Shown here: positions 8,676-17,047 of the stretch, in pieces
Layout: the number at the start of each line of letters is the position of its first letter
Position numbering within the stretch: position 1 is the stretch's first letter
From: Candidatus Praeruminimicrobium purgamenti
Lineage (GTDB): Bacteria; Elusimicrobiota; Endomicrobiia; Endomicrobiales; Endomicrobiaceae
Direction: 5' to 3'
DNA length: 64,000 bases
Assembly (NCBI GenBank): GCA_018433585.1
Contig: JAHDQW010000001.1
Span: 372,001-436,000 of the forward strand
Made by a program: the position numbers and the translations under genes
The notes under the pieces: model-generated
Told to the model about the DNA's origin: nothing
The model's input: only the letters and a program-made list of their open reading frames with translations
Databases searched by the model: none

Positions 8676-8822
8676 GTGTCAAACTCAAATAATTTTAATA
8701 TCTCAGACAATCACAAAATATATGCAAAAAAGCTAGGCGGTTTGTTTTTTATAAACAAACTGAAAAAAGCATTAAAACATTTTGCGGTGTCTTTAATGTC
8801 CTGGCTTTATTTTATCAATTAG
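8676..8822 (+). CDS. 48-residue micro-ORF, function unknown
   Basis: A GTG start at 8676 has AAGGAG (8664-8669) at ideal spacing, and the frame runs 49 codons to TAG. The N-terminal third is polar and asparagine-rich. The rest (from about residue 18) is a basic, hydrophobic amphipathic segment ending SLMSWLYFIN. An in-frame ATG at 8658 would give six more residues but has no ribosome site. It sits about 60 bases downstream of the strong promoter and operator. The composition would suit a membrane-active peptide or a small regulator, but I recognise no family. Confidence 0.45.
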   Translation: MSNSNNFNISDNHKIYAKKLGGLFFINKLKKALKHFAVSLMSWLYFIN

Positions 8823-8863
8823 TTGTATAAAATATCAATAGCAAACAGAACGGAAGACACGAA

Positions 8864-9052
8864 ATGCAGAGTAAACGGCATAATGAGTTTTTGAAACTGA
8901 TAAAAAGACTTGAAATTAAAAATCAAATAAAAGAAGTAAGATATTATAAAATAATGGTTCTCAAATATTCATATATTTTTAAAGAAAATTTAATATCGGC
9001 ATATAAAGAACTGCATAAACTTCTTGCAAACAGACATAAAAATAACCAATAA
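8864..9052 (+). CDS. 62-residue basic small protein, function unknown
   Basis: An ATG-started frame of 62 codons lies 41 bases after the previous micro-ORF on the same strand. The product is rich in lysine, arginine and asparagine, without cysteine or a signal peptide, and is predicted mostly helical. GGAAGA upstream of the ATG is a weak ribosome site. It could be the second gene of the operon controlled by the XRE regulator. It may also be a chance ORF, since only its context and basic composition support it. Confidence 0.35.
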   Translation: MQSKRHNEFLKLIKRLEIKNQIKEVRYYKIMVLKYSYIFKENLISAYKELHKLLANRHKNNQ

Positions 9053-9076
9053 TTTTATCTAACCTTTTATTATATT

Positions 9077-9105
9077 TTGCAATAAATCGGCAAAAATAAT
9101 ACAAT
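9077..9105 (+). promoter_or_regulatory. promoter immediately before the TPR gene
   Basis: TTGCAA at 9077-9082, a 17-base spacer and TACAAT at 9100-9105. Transcription would begin about 9112, only a few bases before the ATG at 9115. That leaves no room for a Shine-Dalgarno sequence. Confidence 0.5.
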
Positions 9106-9114
9106 TATCCGATA

Positions 9115-10092
9115 ATGAACATAAAAAATTTAAATTATAAAATAAGCTTGGCAGTTACAATTTTATTTTTTTTGTCTTCGGGTATTGTTTATTTTGTAAA
9201 AAATAAACATTATTCCGTTGATAATTTTTTAAATAAGGCAAATTCTTATTTTATAAATGAAAATTTTCTGCAGTCTGCAAGGTATTACAGAAAGTTAATT
9301 TCTATGGGGTTCGTCGATGAAAATGTTTATATAAACATTTCCAATTCATTGATAAAGCTTGGCGATTATAAAAAAGCAAAAGACTATCTTAAAGAAGCGT
9401 TGAATAATCATCCGTCTTCCGAGCTGTACTATCTTTTAGGATATACATACTATGCCAAGCTGCAAATTTCATTTTTGCATGAAGACGCCGAAGAATCAAT
9501 CAAATATCTCCAAAAAAGCATAGAAATGGATAAAAAAAATAAGTTGTCATACCGCTTAATAGGGCAAATTTACGAGCAGTCAAAAAATTTTGAATATGCA
9601 AGAATCTGGTACAAAAAGGCATTGATCGAACATATTGAAAACATAAGCGAGTTTTACGGATTTATTGCGTACACGTATTTTGAAGAGTCAAGATGGGATG
9701 AAGCCATACAGTATTATAAGAAAGCTATAGACGACAATAAAAATTATATTTCAGCATATTGCAGTATGGGCGAAATATACAGAATAAAAAAAGATTTTGT
9801 TAATGCGGAGCAGTATTATAAGCAGGTAATATCGATAAATCCGGATTATGTGCTTCCATATTACAAAATAGGTAATATATATTACGAACAAGAAAATTAT
9901 CAGGAAGCTGTAAAGTGGTACCAAAAAGGATTGGAAAAAGAAGCCAATAATAATATGATAAATTACTATATAGGCATGAGTTATAAAAAATTAAATATGG
10001 TGCCTGAAGCGGTAAGATATTTAAAAACAGCCGCTTATTGCGGTAATGACGATGCTGTCGAAGAGCTAAGGAGTATGATAAAAACTTTTTAA
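9115..10092 (+). CDS. membrane-anchored TPR-repeat protein
   Basis: This 325-residue protein has one N-terminal membrane helix (about residues 9-28). About seven tetratricopeptide repeats fill the rest, seen as recurring units such as AIQYYKKAIDDNKNYISAY, AEQYYKQVISINPDYVLPY and AVKWYQKGLEKE. TPR arrays are protein-binding scaffolds; the anchor puts this one at the membrane, facing either side. It lies two bases before a small membrane protein gene. It has its own promoter and apparently almost no 5' leader. The partner is unknown. Confidence 0.85.
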   Translation: MNIKNLNYKISLAVTILFFLSSGIVYFVKNKHYSVDNFLNKANSYFINENFLQSARYYRKLISMGFVDENVYINISNSLIKLGDYKKAKDYLKEALNNHPSSELYYLLGYTYYAKLQISFLHEDAEESIKYLQKSIEMDKKNKLSYRLIGQIYEQSKNFEYARIWYKKALIEHIENISEFYGFIAYTYFEESRWDEAIQYYKKAIDDNKNYISAYCSMGEIYRIKKDFVNAEQYYKQVISINPDYVLPYYKIGNIYYEQENYQEAVKWYQKGLEKEANNNMINYYIGMSYKKLNMVPEAVRYLKTAAYCGNDDAVEELRSMIKTF

Positions 10093-10094
10093 TT

Positions 10095-10421
10095 ATGTTT
10101 TATAAAAATAAAATTTCATTTTTTATTGTTTTGGGAATAATATCGTTTATATTGTATTATTTTATTGACCAGCAGATTGTTCTGATCGGTTTGTTGAACA
10201 ACTTTATAATATCAATAGGAATATTGTTTTTTTTGATAATTTTCATATCTTTTTTTTCTTCACTGATAATGTTGTCGGTTATGTCGGCAGCGTCAAAGAT
10301 TTATACGAAAATAACAGGTAAACAAGCCAGATACAGCAAAAAATTTGCATTATGGCTGAATTTTACAGTTATGTGTTATATAGTTTCTTTTATCATTTTT
10401 CTTCAATCGATAACATATTAA
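10095..10421 (+). CDS. small three-helix membrane protein, unknown
   Basis: This 108-residue protein is almost wholly hydrophobic. It has about three membrane helices (residues 7-26, 35-66 as one long or two short helices, and 85-106), separated by a short basic loop (KIYTKITGKQARYSKK). It starts two bases after the TPR gene, so the two are probably co-transcribed. Its last codons overlap the end of a convergent gene by 29 bases. I do not recognise the family. Confidence 0.6.
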   Translation: MFYKNKISFFIVLGIISFILYYFIDQQIVLIGLLNNFIISIGILFFLIIFISFFSSLIMLSVMSAASKIYTKITGKQARYSKKFALWLNFTVMCYIVSFIIFLQSITY

Positions 10422-10917
10422 AACGCTTGTTCAAATGCAAGATTGCCGTTAAAACAATTATTTGAAAGAAAACGTCAAACAGGCTTACGGCTAAAATTTT
10501 AGAAGTTAAACTGTTGTTTCCTGTCAGCAGAAGAGACAAAATCAGCATAAATTCAAAAATTGACGAAATATAATTAGTTTTAATAACAAATTTCTTTTTA
10601 TGCAATTTCAGATTAATAAACCACAATAAAATATATGAGGATAAAATAATTAAAGAAGCATAGATAATACAGGCGGCGTAATCCATCAGTAAGAATTTTT
10701 CTCCGTTTAAAATCAGAAAAGAAATAAAAATCATCAATAAGTGTCTTATATGCGCTGTTTTAGAAAATTTAAAATTTAAAATTAATAAGACGGCATAAAC
10801 GTATTGTAAAAAGATTAGTAAATGGCCTAAGTATACAGAATGTCCTTTGAATAGCAGACTTATGAGAAAGCCTGCCAGAATCCAGAGACTTAAAGAATTT
10901 TTAAATAAAAAAAACAA
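10393..10917 (-). CDS. polytopic membrane protein, unknown
   Basis: This 174-residue protein has five or six predicted membrane helices and short charged loops (FKFSKTAHIRH, LKLHKKKF). It has no conserved catalytic motif that I can name. It is convergent with the TPR operon, sharing 29 bases at the 3' ends. The ATG at 10917 has no evident strong ribosome site. It could be a remnant or a lineage-specific envelope protein. Codon use resembles its neighbours. Confidence 0.55.
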   Translation of the reverse strand: MFFLFKNSLSLWILAGFLISLLFKGHSVYLGHLLIFLQYVYAVLLILNFKFSKTAHIRHLLMIFISFLILNGEKFLLMDYAACIIYASLIILSSYILLWFINLKLHKKKFVIKTNYISSIFEFMLILSLLLTGNNSLTSKILAVSLFDVFFQIIVLTAILHLNKRFNMLSIEEK

Positions 10918-11181
10918 ATTATGAATTTTATTTTATCCCGTTAATAATTATTGCCATCCTGCTTAATTTTTATTGTTATTCGGCGCAAATAAGCAAAGAA
11001 AAAACTACAGTAATTATATTAAATTATTAAAATTAATACGGCGTAAAATTTGCAGTAACAAAAAAACATAAAAAGTTTGCAGATAAAATTTTATTTATAA
11101 GTTGAAATAATATGTTGTAATTGATACAATAAGCAAAATAATTTTAAATTTTTTTGAGACGGGAATTTATTGAGAATAAAT

Positions 11182-11255
11182 GCCATCATCGTCTAGCGGT
11201 TTAGGACATCGCCCTCTCAAGGCGGAGATCATGGGTTCAAATCCCATTGGTGGCA
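11182..11255 (+). tRNA. tRNA-Glu(CTC)
   Basis: A complete 74-base cloverleaf. The acceptor GCCATCA pairs with TGGTGGC with one G-T pair. The anticodon loop CTCTCAA gives CTC, and the T-arm is ATGGG-TTCAAAT-CCCAT. The discriminator is A and no CCA is encoded. It lies 27 bases before serS and may share its transcript. Confidence 0.94.
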
Positions 11256-11282
11256 TTCGTTTATTTATAAGGAGTTTGAAAA

Positions 11283-12560
11283 ATGCTTGATATTAAGCTT
11301 TTTAGAGAGAATATTGATTTTGTAAAACAGGGATTGCTGCGCAGAGGTGAAAATATTAACTTAAACCAGCTTATTGACTGGGATAATGAAAGAAGGTCTA
11401 TAATTGCCGAAATAGAGCAGGACAGACTCAGAAGAAATACGGATTCGGAAAAAATAGGCAAGTTAAAAAGGGAAGGCAAAGAACCTGAAAAAGGTTTAAT
11501 GGAAGAATTGGACCAGCTCCGCGACAGAATACAGGAAAAAGAAAGATATCTTTTAAATGTAGAAAACCAGATTGAAGATTTTCTGATGAGACTTCCTAAT
11601 ATTCCTGATGAAACTACGCCTACGGGAAAAGATGAAAAAGATAATGTTGTCGTAAGAACTTTCGGGACTGCGCCTGAATTTTCTTTTAAACCTAAACATC
11701 ATTGGGAAATAGGCGAAAATTTGGGTATTTTGGATTTTGAAACTGCTTCTAAAATTTCAGGTTCAAGATTCGCTTTGTTAAAAAATGAAGGATGCGCTTT
11801 GGAAAGAGCAATAATTTCATTTTTTCTTGAAACGCACAAACAGAAAGGATATCAGGAAATAATGGCTCCGTACCTTGTAAATAAAGCTTCTATGAAAGGA
11901 ACCGGACAGCTTCCTAAATTTGAGGAAGATTTATTCAGATGTCCTGATGATGAAATGTATCTTATACCTACGGCGGAAGTTTCAGTTACAAATATTCACA
12001 GAGGGGACGTTTTGGATGATTCTCAGCTTCCTATTAAGTATGTTTCTTATTCCGCATGCTTTAGAAGAGAATCAGGCACTTACGGAAAAGACACAAGAGG
12101 TTTGATAAGAAATCATCAATTTAATAAAGTTGAACTGGTTAAATTTGTTAAACCGGAAGAATCTGCGAAAGAGCTGGAATTGTTAACTGCAGATGCTGAA
12201 AACGTTTTGCAGCTGCTGGGAATTCCGTACAGGGTCGTTTGTCTGTGTTCCGGAGATATAGGATTCGGTTCGTCAAAAACTTATGACATAGAAGCATGGA
12301 TGAGCGCTGAAAAGATGTACAGGGAAATTTCTTCATGCACAAATTTTAAAGATTTCCAGGCAAGAAGAATGAACGTAAAATCAAAAAATAACTCTACTAA
12401 AAAGAGGGAATTTGTCCATACATTAAACGGTTCAGGGGTTGCAGTAGGCAGAACTTTTGCTACAATACTTGAAAATTATCAGCAGGAAGACGGCTCTGTC
12501 ATTATTCCTGAAGTTTTGAGAAAATATACCGGGTTTGACGTAATCAAACCTAAAAAATAA
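11283..12560 (+). CDS. serS: seryl-tRNA synthetase
   Basis: This class II synthetase charges tRNA-Ser and tRNA-Sec in the cytosol. Its 425 residues comprise the N-terminal long antiparallel coiled coil that grips the tRNA variable arm (about residues 30-105). The catalytic core follows, with motif 2 ([19 protein letters not shown]) and motif 3 ([18 protein letters not shown]). AAGGAG precedes the ATG. The length and motifs are normal for the family. It is downstream of tRNA-Glu, and a histidine-kinase gene with its own likely promoter follows. Confidence 0.97.
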   Translation: MLDIKLFRENIDFVKQGLLRRGENINLNQLIDWDNERRSIIAEIEQDRLRRNTDSEKIGKLKREGKEPEKGLMEELDQLRDRIQEKERYLLNVENQIEDFLMRLPNIPDETTPTGKDEKDNVVVRTFGTAPEFSFKPKHHWEIGENLGILDFETASKISGSRFALLKNEGCALERAIISFFLETHKQKGYQEIMAPYLVNKASMKGTGQLPKFEEDLFRCPDDEMYLIPTAEVSVTNIHRGDVLDDSQLPIKYVSYSACFRRESGTYGKDTRGLIRNHQFNKVELVKFVKPEESAKELELLTADAENVLQLLGIPYRVVCLCSGDIGFGSSKTYDIEAWMSAEKMYREISSCTNFKDFQARRMNVKSKNNSTKKREFVHTLNGSGVAVGRTFATILENYQQEDGSVIIPEVLRKYTGFDVIKPKK

Positions 12561-12620
12561 AAGCGCAACTATAGATTTTGATGTAAAAAAATTGTAATTT
12601 TATTACATTTAAAGGAAAGC

Positions 12621-14768
12621 ATGTACAGCTTATATCAAAATTTTCTTTATATATCTTCTATTGTAGCTATTATATTATCCGTTTATGTTTTTATAAAAAA
12701 TAAAAAATCGCAGATTTCATTTAATTTTTTTGCATTGGCGTTCACTATATTTATTTTGCTTTTTTCATACGCCCAAATGTCAGGAACTTATAATTTAGGC
12801 ACGGCTTTGGTTTGGGCAAAAATAGGTTTCGTCGGAATAGCATTCTTCCCTTTGGCTGTTTTTCTTTTAATCTTCACGTTCATTAAAATTAAATTGGAAA
12901 AAATTCAGTATTTGCTGCTTTTGCTGCCGCCTTTCTTTTTTATAAGTTTAACAGTGTTTTCAGATTTAATGATTAAAGAAGTGACCGGAAACTCGTGGGG
13001 AATTTATCCGGAGGCCGGTAAATTATACATATTGTTTATCGCCTACAGTATTGTAATGTTTTTGTGGCCTGTATACAATTCATACAAATATATACAGAAA
13101 GATGAAGTGACTTCTATTAAAAAACAAAAAGTAATATATATGATGCTTGTTTTTCTGTTATCGTTGATTTTATTTTTGTTCGACAATTTGTTTTTTTATG
13201 ATATTTTCGTTTTTGAGCCTATATTGTATTTGACGACTTTATTTTGCCTTATTTCATCTACAATAATAATTTCAAGTTTTAATTTAACAAACGTTAAAGT
13301 TACTTTAATAAAATTTTTGATTTTTATTTTTATGCTGTTTTTGGTTTTAATTCTTTCAAATTATATTTTAGTTTCTTCTACAAATATCTATATATCTAAT
13401 TTTTTATCGTTTATGCTGACCATAGGCTGTTTTATCGTATACAAAAGAGTTATCGTTAAAGCGGAAGAAGTTTTGCTTGCGCAAAATAAACATTATCAAA
13501 ATTTGCTTATACATGCAGCCAGCGGCATGGCAAAAGAGCATAATTTAGACAGACTGCTGAAGCTTATAGCAATTATCGTATTAAAGACGATAAAAGTCAG
13601 TTTTGTAGCCATTTTTCTCGAAAATAAGCATGAGCAGAGCTTTGAAATAAAAATTTTAAGATCTTTTTCTAACAAAACAAACGAGTTGATGTTTTCTTAT
13701 GATTACGATCATCCTTTTGTGAATTTTGTACGCCATAAAGAAGAGCCTTTTTTATTTGACGAAATGCCGCAGTATATAGCTCATTCAGTTGTTCTTCCTT
13801 TCAGAGCGGCTTTGGTAGTGCCGTCTTTTTTTGAAGGGGTCAAAGGCTTTATGGTTATCGGTGAAAAAAACAACAGGGATATTTTTACCAGAGATGATAT
13901 AAGTATTTTTAAAATGCTGGCAAGACAAACATCTCTTGCCATGGAAAACTGCCTGTTTTTTGATGAATACAAACATGCGCAGGAAAAAATTTTTACAGCC
14001 GAAAAACTCGCTTCCATAGGAGGACTCGCAGAAGGAATTGCGCATCAAATAAGGAACAGATTAAACCAATTTTCAATGATATCGGGCGAATTAAAGTATG
14101 AAATTAAAGACTGCAAAACATCAAATGACAATATAATAGAAAACAACAAAAAACTCAAAGATTCGTTTACATATCTTGAGGAATTGTCAGAATCTTTAAA
14201 AAACAACGTTGAAAAAACCGATGACGTTATAAAAGGAATACTTGATTATGCAAAGATAGAGTCCAGATACAGAATGTTTGAGGTTTTTCAGTTAAAAGAA
14301 ATCGTTGATTTGGCGTATGATCTTTTAAAAGTTAAACACCGCTTGTCTAAAAAATTGAAAATTATAAATAATTTTGAAGATCATGACGTAATTTTTGCGA
14401 TGAAATCACAAATGATGGAAGTTATATATAATTTGATAGATAACGCATATGAAGCTATAGATGAAAAATTTTCTATGCTGAAGAAAGACGAGCAGCTTAG
14501 TTTTGTGCCTAAAATTGAAATCTCTTTGACAAAAAAAGAAAAAACGGATGTTTTTAAAATTTCGGATAACGGAATAGGAATAAAAGAAGAAAACATGGCA
14601 AAGATATTTATTCCTTTTTTTACTACAAAATCATCATCTAAGTCAGGAACAGGAATAGGCATGTATATAGTAAAAAGGATGGTTGAGGAAAATCATAACG
14701 GCAAAGTATGGTTTGAATCTACTTATATGCATGGAACAGATATAATTATTGAGTTGCCAAATATATAA
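12621..14768 (+). CDS. 7TM-type membrane sensor histidine kinase with GAF domain
   Basis: The protein has 715 residues. An N-terminal histidine-kinase 7TM sensor region (about residues 1-285, eight or nine helices) contains GNSWGIYPEAGKLY. A GAF domain follows (about 290-460), then a dimerisation helix with the phospho-accepting H475 in GIAHQIRNRL. The C-terminal ATPase domain has N-box NLIDNAYEAI, G1 ISDNGIGI, and GTGIGMYIV. The usual HE-[IL]-RNP H-box reads HQIRNRL here, an atypical variant that may alter phosphatase or kinase balance. The partner receiver gene is 42 bases downstream. AAAGGAAAG precedes the ATG. The sensed signal is unknown. Confidence 0.93.
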   Translation: MYSLYQNFLYISSIVAIILSVYVFIKNKKSQISFNFFALAFTIFILLFSYAQMSGTYNLGTALVWAKIGFVGIAFFPLAVFLLIFTFIKIKLEKIQYLLLLLPPFFFISLTVFSDLMIKEVTGNSWGIYPEAGKLYILFIAYSIVMFLWPVYNSYKYIQKDEVTSIKKQKVIYMMLVFLLSLILFLFDNLFFYDIFVFEPILYLTTLFCLISSTIIISSFNLTNVKVTLIKFLIFIFMLFLVLILSNYILVSSTNIYISNFLSFMLTIGCFIVYKRVIVKAEEVLLAQNKHYQNLLIHAASGMAKEHNLDRLLKLIAIIVLKTIKVSFVAIFLENKHEQSFEIKILRSFSNKTNELMFSYDYDHPFVNFVRHKEEPFLFDEMPQYIAHSVVLPFRAALVVPSFFEGVKGFMVIGEKNNRDIFTRDDISIFKMLARQTSLAMENCLFFDEYKHAQEKIFTAEKLASIGGLAEGIAHQIRNRLNQFSMISGELKYEIKDCKTSNDNIIENNKKLKDSFTYLEELSESLKNNVEKTDDVIKGILDYAKIESRYRMFEVFQLKEIVDLAYDLLKVKHRLSKKLKIINNFEDHDVIFAMKSQMMEVIYNLIDNAYEAIDEKFSMLKKDEQLSFVPKIEISLTKKEKTDVFKISDNGIGIKEENMAKIFIPFFTTKSSSKSGTGIGMYIVKRMVEENHNGKVWFESTYMHGTDIIIELPNI

Positions 14769-14782
14769 TCTTATGTTATACT
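14754..14782 (+). promoter_or_regulatory. candidate internal promoter for the receiver gene
   Basis: TTGCCA at 14754-14759, a 17-base spacer and TATACT at 14777-14782. It overlaps the last codons of the kinase gene and could give the receiver and HD-GYP genes their own transcript. Confidence 0.4.
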
Positions 14783-14810
14783 AAAAACATATAGTTTTGA
14801 GGGAAAGTCT

Positions 14811-15167
14811 GTGAATAAAAAAGTTTTAATAGTTGATGACGAAGAAGAAATAGTAGCTTTTATGGCCAGGTTTTTAAAAAGACTGAATATAGACAGCGTT
14901 ACCGCTATTTCAGGAGAAGAAGCGTTGAATTATTATCAAACCGATAAGTTTGACTGCGTTTTCCTTGATATTCATTTAGGCGGAATTAACGGACTTGAAG
15001 TTTTAAAAAAAATAAGGAAAATGAATCCGAATGCCAAAGTTATTGTGATTACGGGAAGCATAAGCGCCGATAACAGAGACAACGTGATTTCTTTGGGAGC
15101 GACTGACTATTTGCAAAAGCCTATAGATTTAGCCGATTTGAAAGAAAAGATTTTAAATTATATTTAA
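14811..15167 (+). CDS. single-domain response regulator receiver
   Basis: This is a CheY-like receiver of 118 residues with no output domain. Acid-pocket residues are D9 and D10, the phospho-acceptor is D53 (FLDIH), and the conserved threonine and lysine are T81 and K103 (QKP). The GTG start at 14811 has GAGGGAAAG at suitable distance. It lies between the kinase and the HD-GYP protein, so it probably relays phosphoryl groups from the kinase. Whether it acts on the HD-GYP protein by contact or on something else cannot be read from sequence. Confidence 0.93.
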   Translation: MNKKVLIVDDEEEIVAFMARFLKRLNIDSVTAISGEEALNYYQTDKFDCVFLDIHLGGINGLEVLKKIRKMNPNAKVIVITGSISADNRDNVISLGATDYLQKPIDLADLKEKILNYI

Positions 15168-15173
15168 CATATC

Positions 15174-16340
15174 ATGGAACAGAAAAAGGATTTTAGGAAT
15201 TATTTGTCGAAAGTGGCAAAGCAGATGATTTTGATTCATGACGCTAATCTTTTGTCAAAGCTTGTCATCAGGACGGTTACGAGAAGTTTAGACGTTAAAC
15301 ATGCGGGATTATTTCTTTATAACAAAACTAACCACGAATATATAATTGAAGTGTCAAGAGGGAAAAAAGGTCTTAAAATACCTGTCGGCTTTACAAAAAT
15401 AAGGAACACAAATCCTATAATAAATTTTTTTTCCAATCCAAATTTGTCTGCTAATTACAGAGAATATCTTTTGCTTTCTCATATTCAAAAATTAAAAGAA
15501 GAAAATAAAGATAACAAAGAGCTGGCTGATTTTTTCACGGATTTGGAAAATGAATTGTCTTTATACAGAGCCGAGCTTATAGTTCCGGGTTTTTTCAGAA
15601 AAGATTTGACGGTTGTTTTTTTTATAGGCGGCAAAACTGATGACCAGGATTTTACTGATGACGATATAGAATTTGTTACAGTTCTTGCTTCAGATGTGGT
15701 TATGGCTATACAAAATGCAAAGCTTTTTGAAGACATCAAGCAGCAGCTTGACGTAAACAAACAGCTTCTTTTAAATACTGTGGAAACTTTGGCTACGGCG
15801 ATAGATATAAAAAATACTTATACCCACGGACATGCCGAAAGAGTTATGAAATATTCAATGGCTTTGGTAAAATATTTACCGAGAGAATTAATATCTGATT
15901 TTCAGTCTTTTGAAGATTCTCTGAGAATTTCGGCTTTGTTGCATGATATAGGAAAAATCGGAATACCAGAAAGCATATTAAACAAGCCTACAAGATTATC
16001 CGATGATGAAATAGATTTAATCAGAAAACATCCCGCTATGGGAGCTGAAATACTTGAACCGATAAGCGAGCTGCAGATTGCAAATTTAGGCGTGAAATTT
16101 CATCATGAAAAGTATGACGGTTCCGGTTATCCTTACGGACTGTCGGGCAGCAATATCCCTCTGATAGCGACGATAATATCTGTTGCCGACGCTTATGACG
16201 CTATGCTTGGCGACAGACCTTACAGAAAAGGTTTGGAAAAAGAAAAAGTAATTAAAGAAATAGAATCAAATAAAAACAAGCAATTTCATCCGGCGGTTGT
16301 CGATGCTTTTCTCGAAGCAGTTTCAAAGAATGAAATATAA
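15174..16340 (+). CDS. GAF and HD-GYP domain cyclic-di-GMP phosphodiesterase candidate
   Basis: This cytosolic protein of 388 residues has a GAF domain at about 15-195 and an HD-GYP domain at about 200-385. The metal-binding pair is H257-D258 in LLHDIGKIGIPESIL, followed by the HHEKYDGSGYPYGL motif that defines the GYP subclass and its metal-coordinating histidines. The expected reaction is hydrolysis of cyclic di-GMP or a related dinucleotide. Its GAF domain resembles that of the kinase two genes upstream. It starts six bases after the receiver. No GGDEF protein is in this window. Confidence 0.92.
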   Translation: MEQKKDFRNYLSKVAKQMILIHDANLLSKLVIRTVTRSLDVKHAGLFLYNKTNHEYIIEVSRGKKGLKIPVGFTKIRNTNPIINFFSNPNLSANYREYLLLSHIQKLKEENKDNKELADFFTDLENELSLYRAELIVPGFFRKDLTVVFFIGGKTDDQDFTDDDIEFVTVLASDVVMAIQNAKLFEDIKQQLDVNKQLLLNTVETLATAIDIKNTYTHGHAERVMKYSMALVKYLPRELISDFQSFEDSLRISALLHDIGKIGIPESILNKPTRLSDDEIDLIRKHPAMGAEILEPISELQIANLGVKFHHEKYDGSGYPYGLSGSNIPLIATIISVADAYDAMLGDRPYRKGLEKEKVIKEIESNKNKQFHPAVVDAFLEAVSKNEI

Positions 16341-16371
16341 AATAAAAACTTGTTAATACGGACAGCATATT

Positions 16372-17046
16372 ATGAATTTAAGATGTATAGTTGATATATC
16401 AAGAAATTGTCAGATGAATATGGCAATAGACGAGATGTTTTTTATAAAAGACGATTTTACACCGGTATTAAGATTTTATACCTGGTCGGAACCGGGATAT
16501 ACGATAGGATATTTTCAGAAAAAATCGGATATAAAAAATGAAAACAATTATCCTGTTGTAAGAAGAATGACGGCGGGACTGGCTGTATTACACGATTCTG
16601 ATTTATCGTATTCTCTGGTAATATCTGACGAACTGTGGTCTTATATTTATAACCAGGAAGAAACATATAAAATTATTCATAATGAAATTAAAAAAGCTCT
16701 TCAAAAAATAGGTATAATATGCGATGAACAAAAAAAAATAGATACGACGCATAAAGACATATCATGCGTTAAAACATTTTATAAAGACGACGTTTTTTTC
16801 AAAGGGAGAAAAGTCGTAGGGTCATGTCAGAGAAGAAGAGGAAAAAGAATTTTGGTTGAGGGTTCAATACATATAAAATTAAGCGGAGAACAGATTAATG
16901 CTTTTGCCTGCGAGTTTTTTGAAAATATTTCAAAAACATTAAAATGCGCCGTTGAAGTAAGTAAATTGGATGATCTTGAAATTGCGGATGCAGACATAAT
17001 AGCGTCTTCAAAATATAATACTGATAAATGGAACGGGTTATTCTAA
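16372..17046 (+). CDS. LipM/LplA-family octanoyl- or lipoyl-transferase, atypical
   Basis: This 224-residue member of the biotin/lipoate ligase fold has VVRRMTAGLAVLHDSDLSYS at 62-81, where the family usually has RR-x-TGGGAV-x-H. Further conserved blocks are KGRKVVGSCQRRRG with K147, and C132 in a SCVKTFY segment that aligns with the catalytic cysteine of LipM octanoyltransferases. It probably moves octanoate or lipoate onto E2 or GcvH proteins, and could feed the lipoyl synthase at 37955. The glycine loop reads AGL instead of GGG. It is one base upstream of a glycan gene. Activity is plausible but unproven. Confidence 0.75.
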   Translation: MNLRCIVDISRNCQMNMAIDEMFFIKDDFTPVLRFYTWSEPGYTIGYFQKKSDIKNENNYPVVRRMTAGLAVLHDSDLSYSLVISDELWSYIYNQEETYKIIHNEIKKALQKIGIICDEQKKIDTTHKDISCVKTFYKDDVFFKGRKVVGSCQRRRGKRILVEGSIHIKLSGEQINAFACEFFENISKTLKCAVEVSKLDDLEIADADIIASSKYNTDKWNGLF

Positions 17047-17047
17047 A

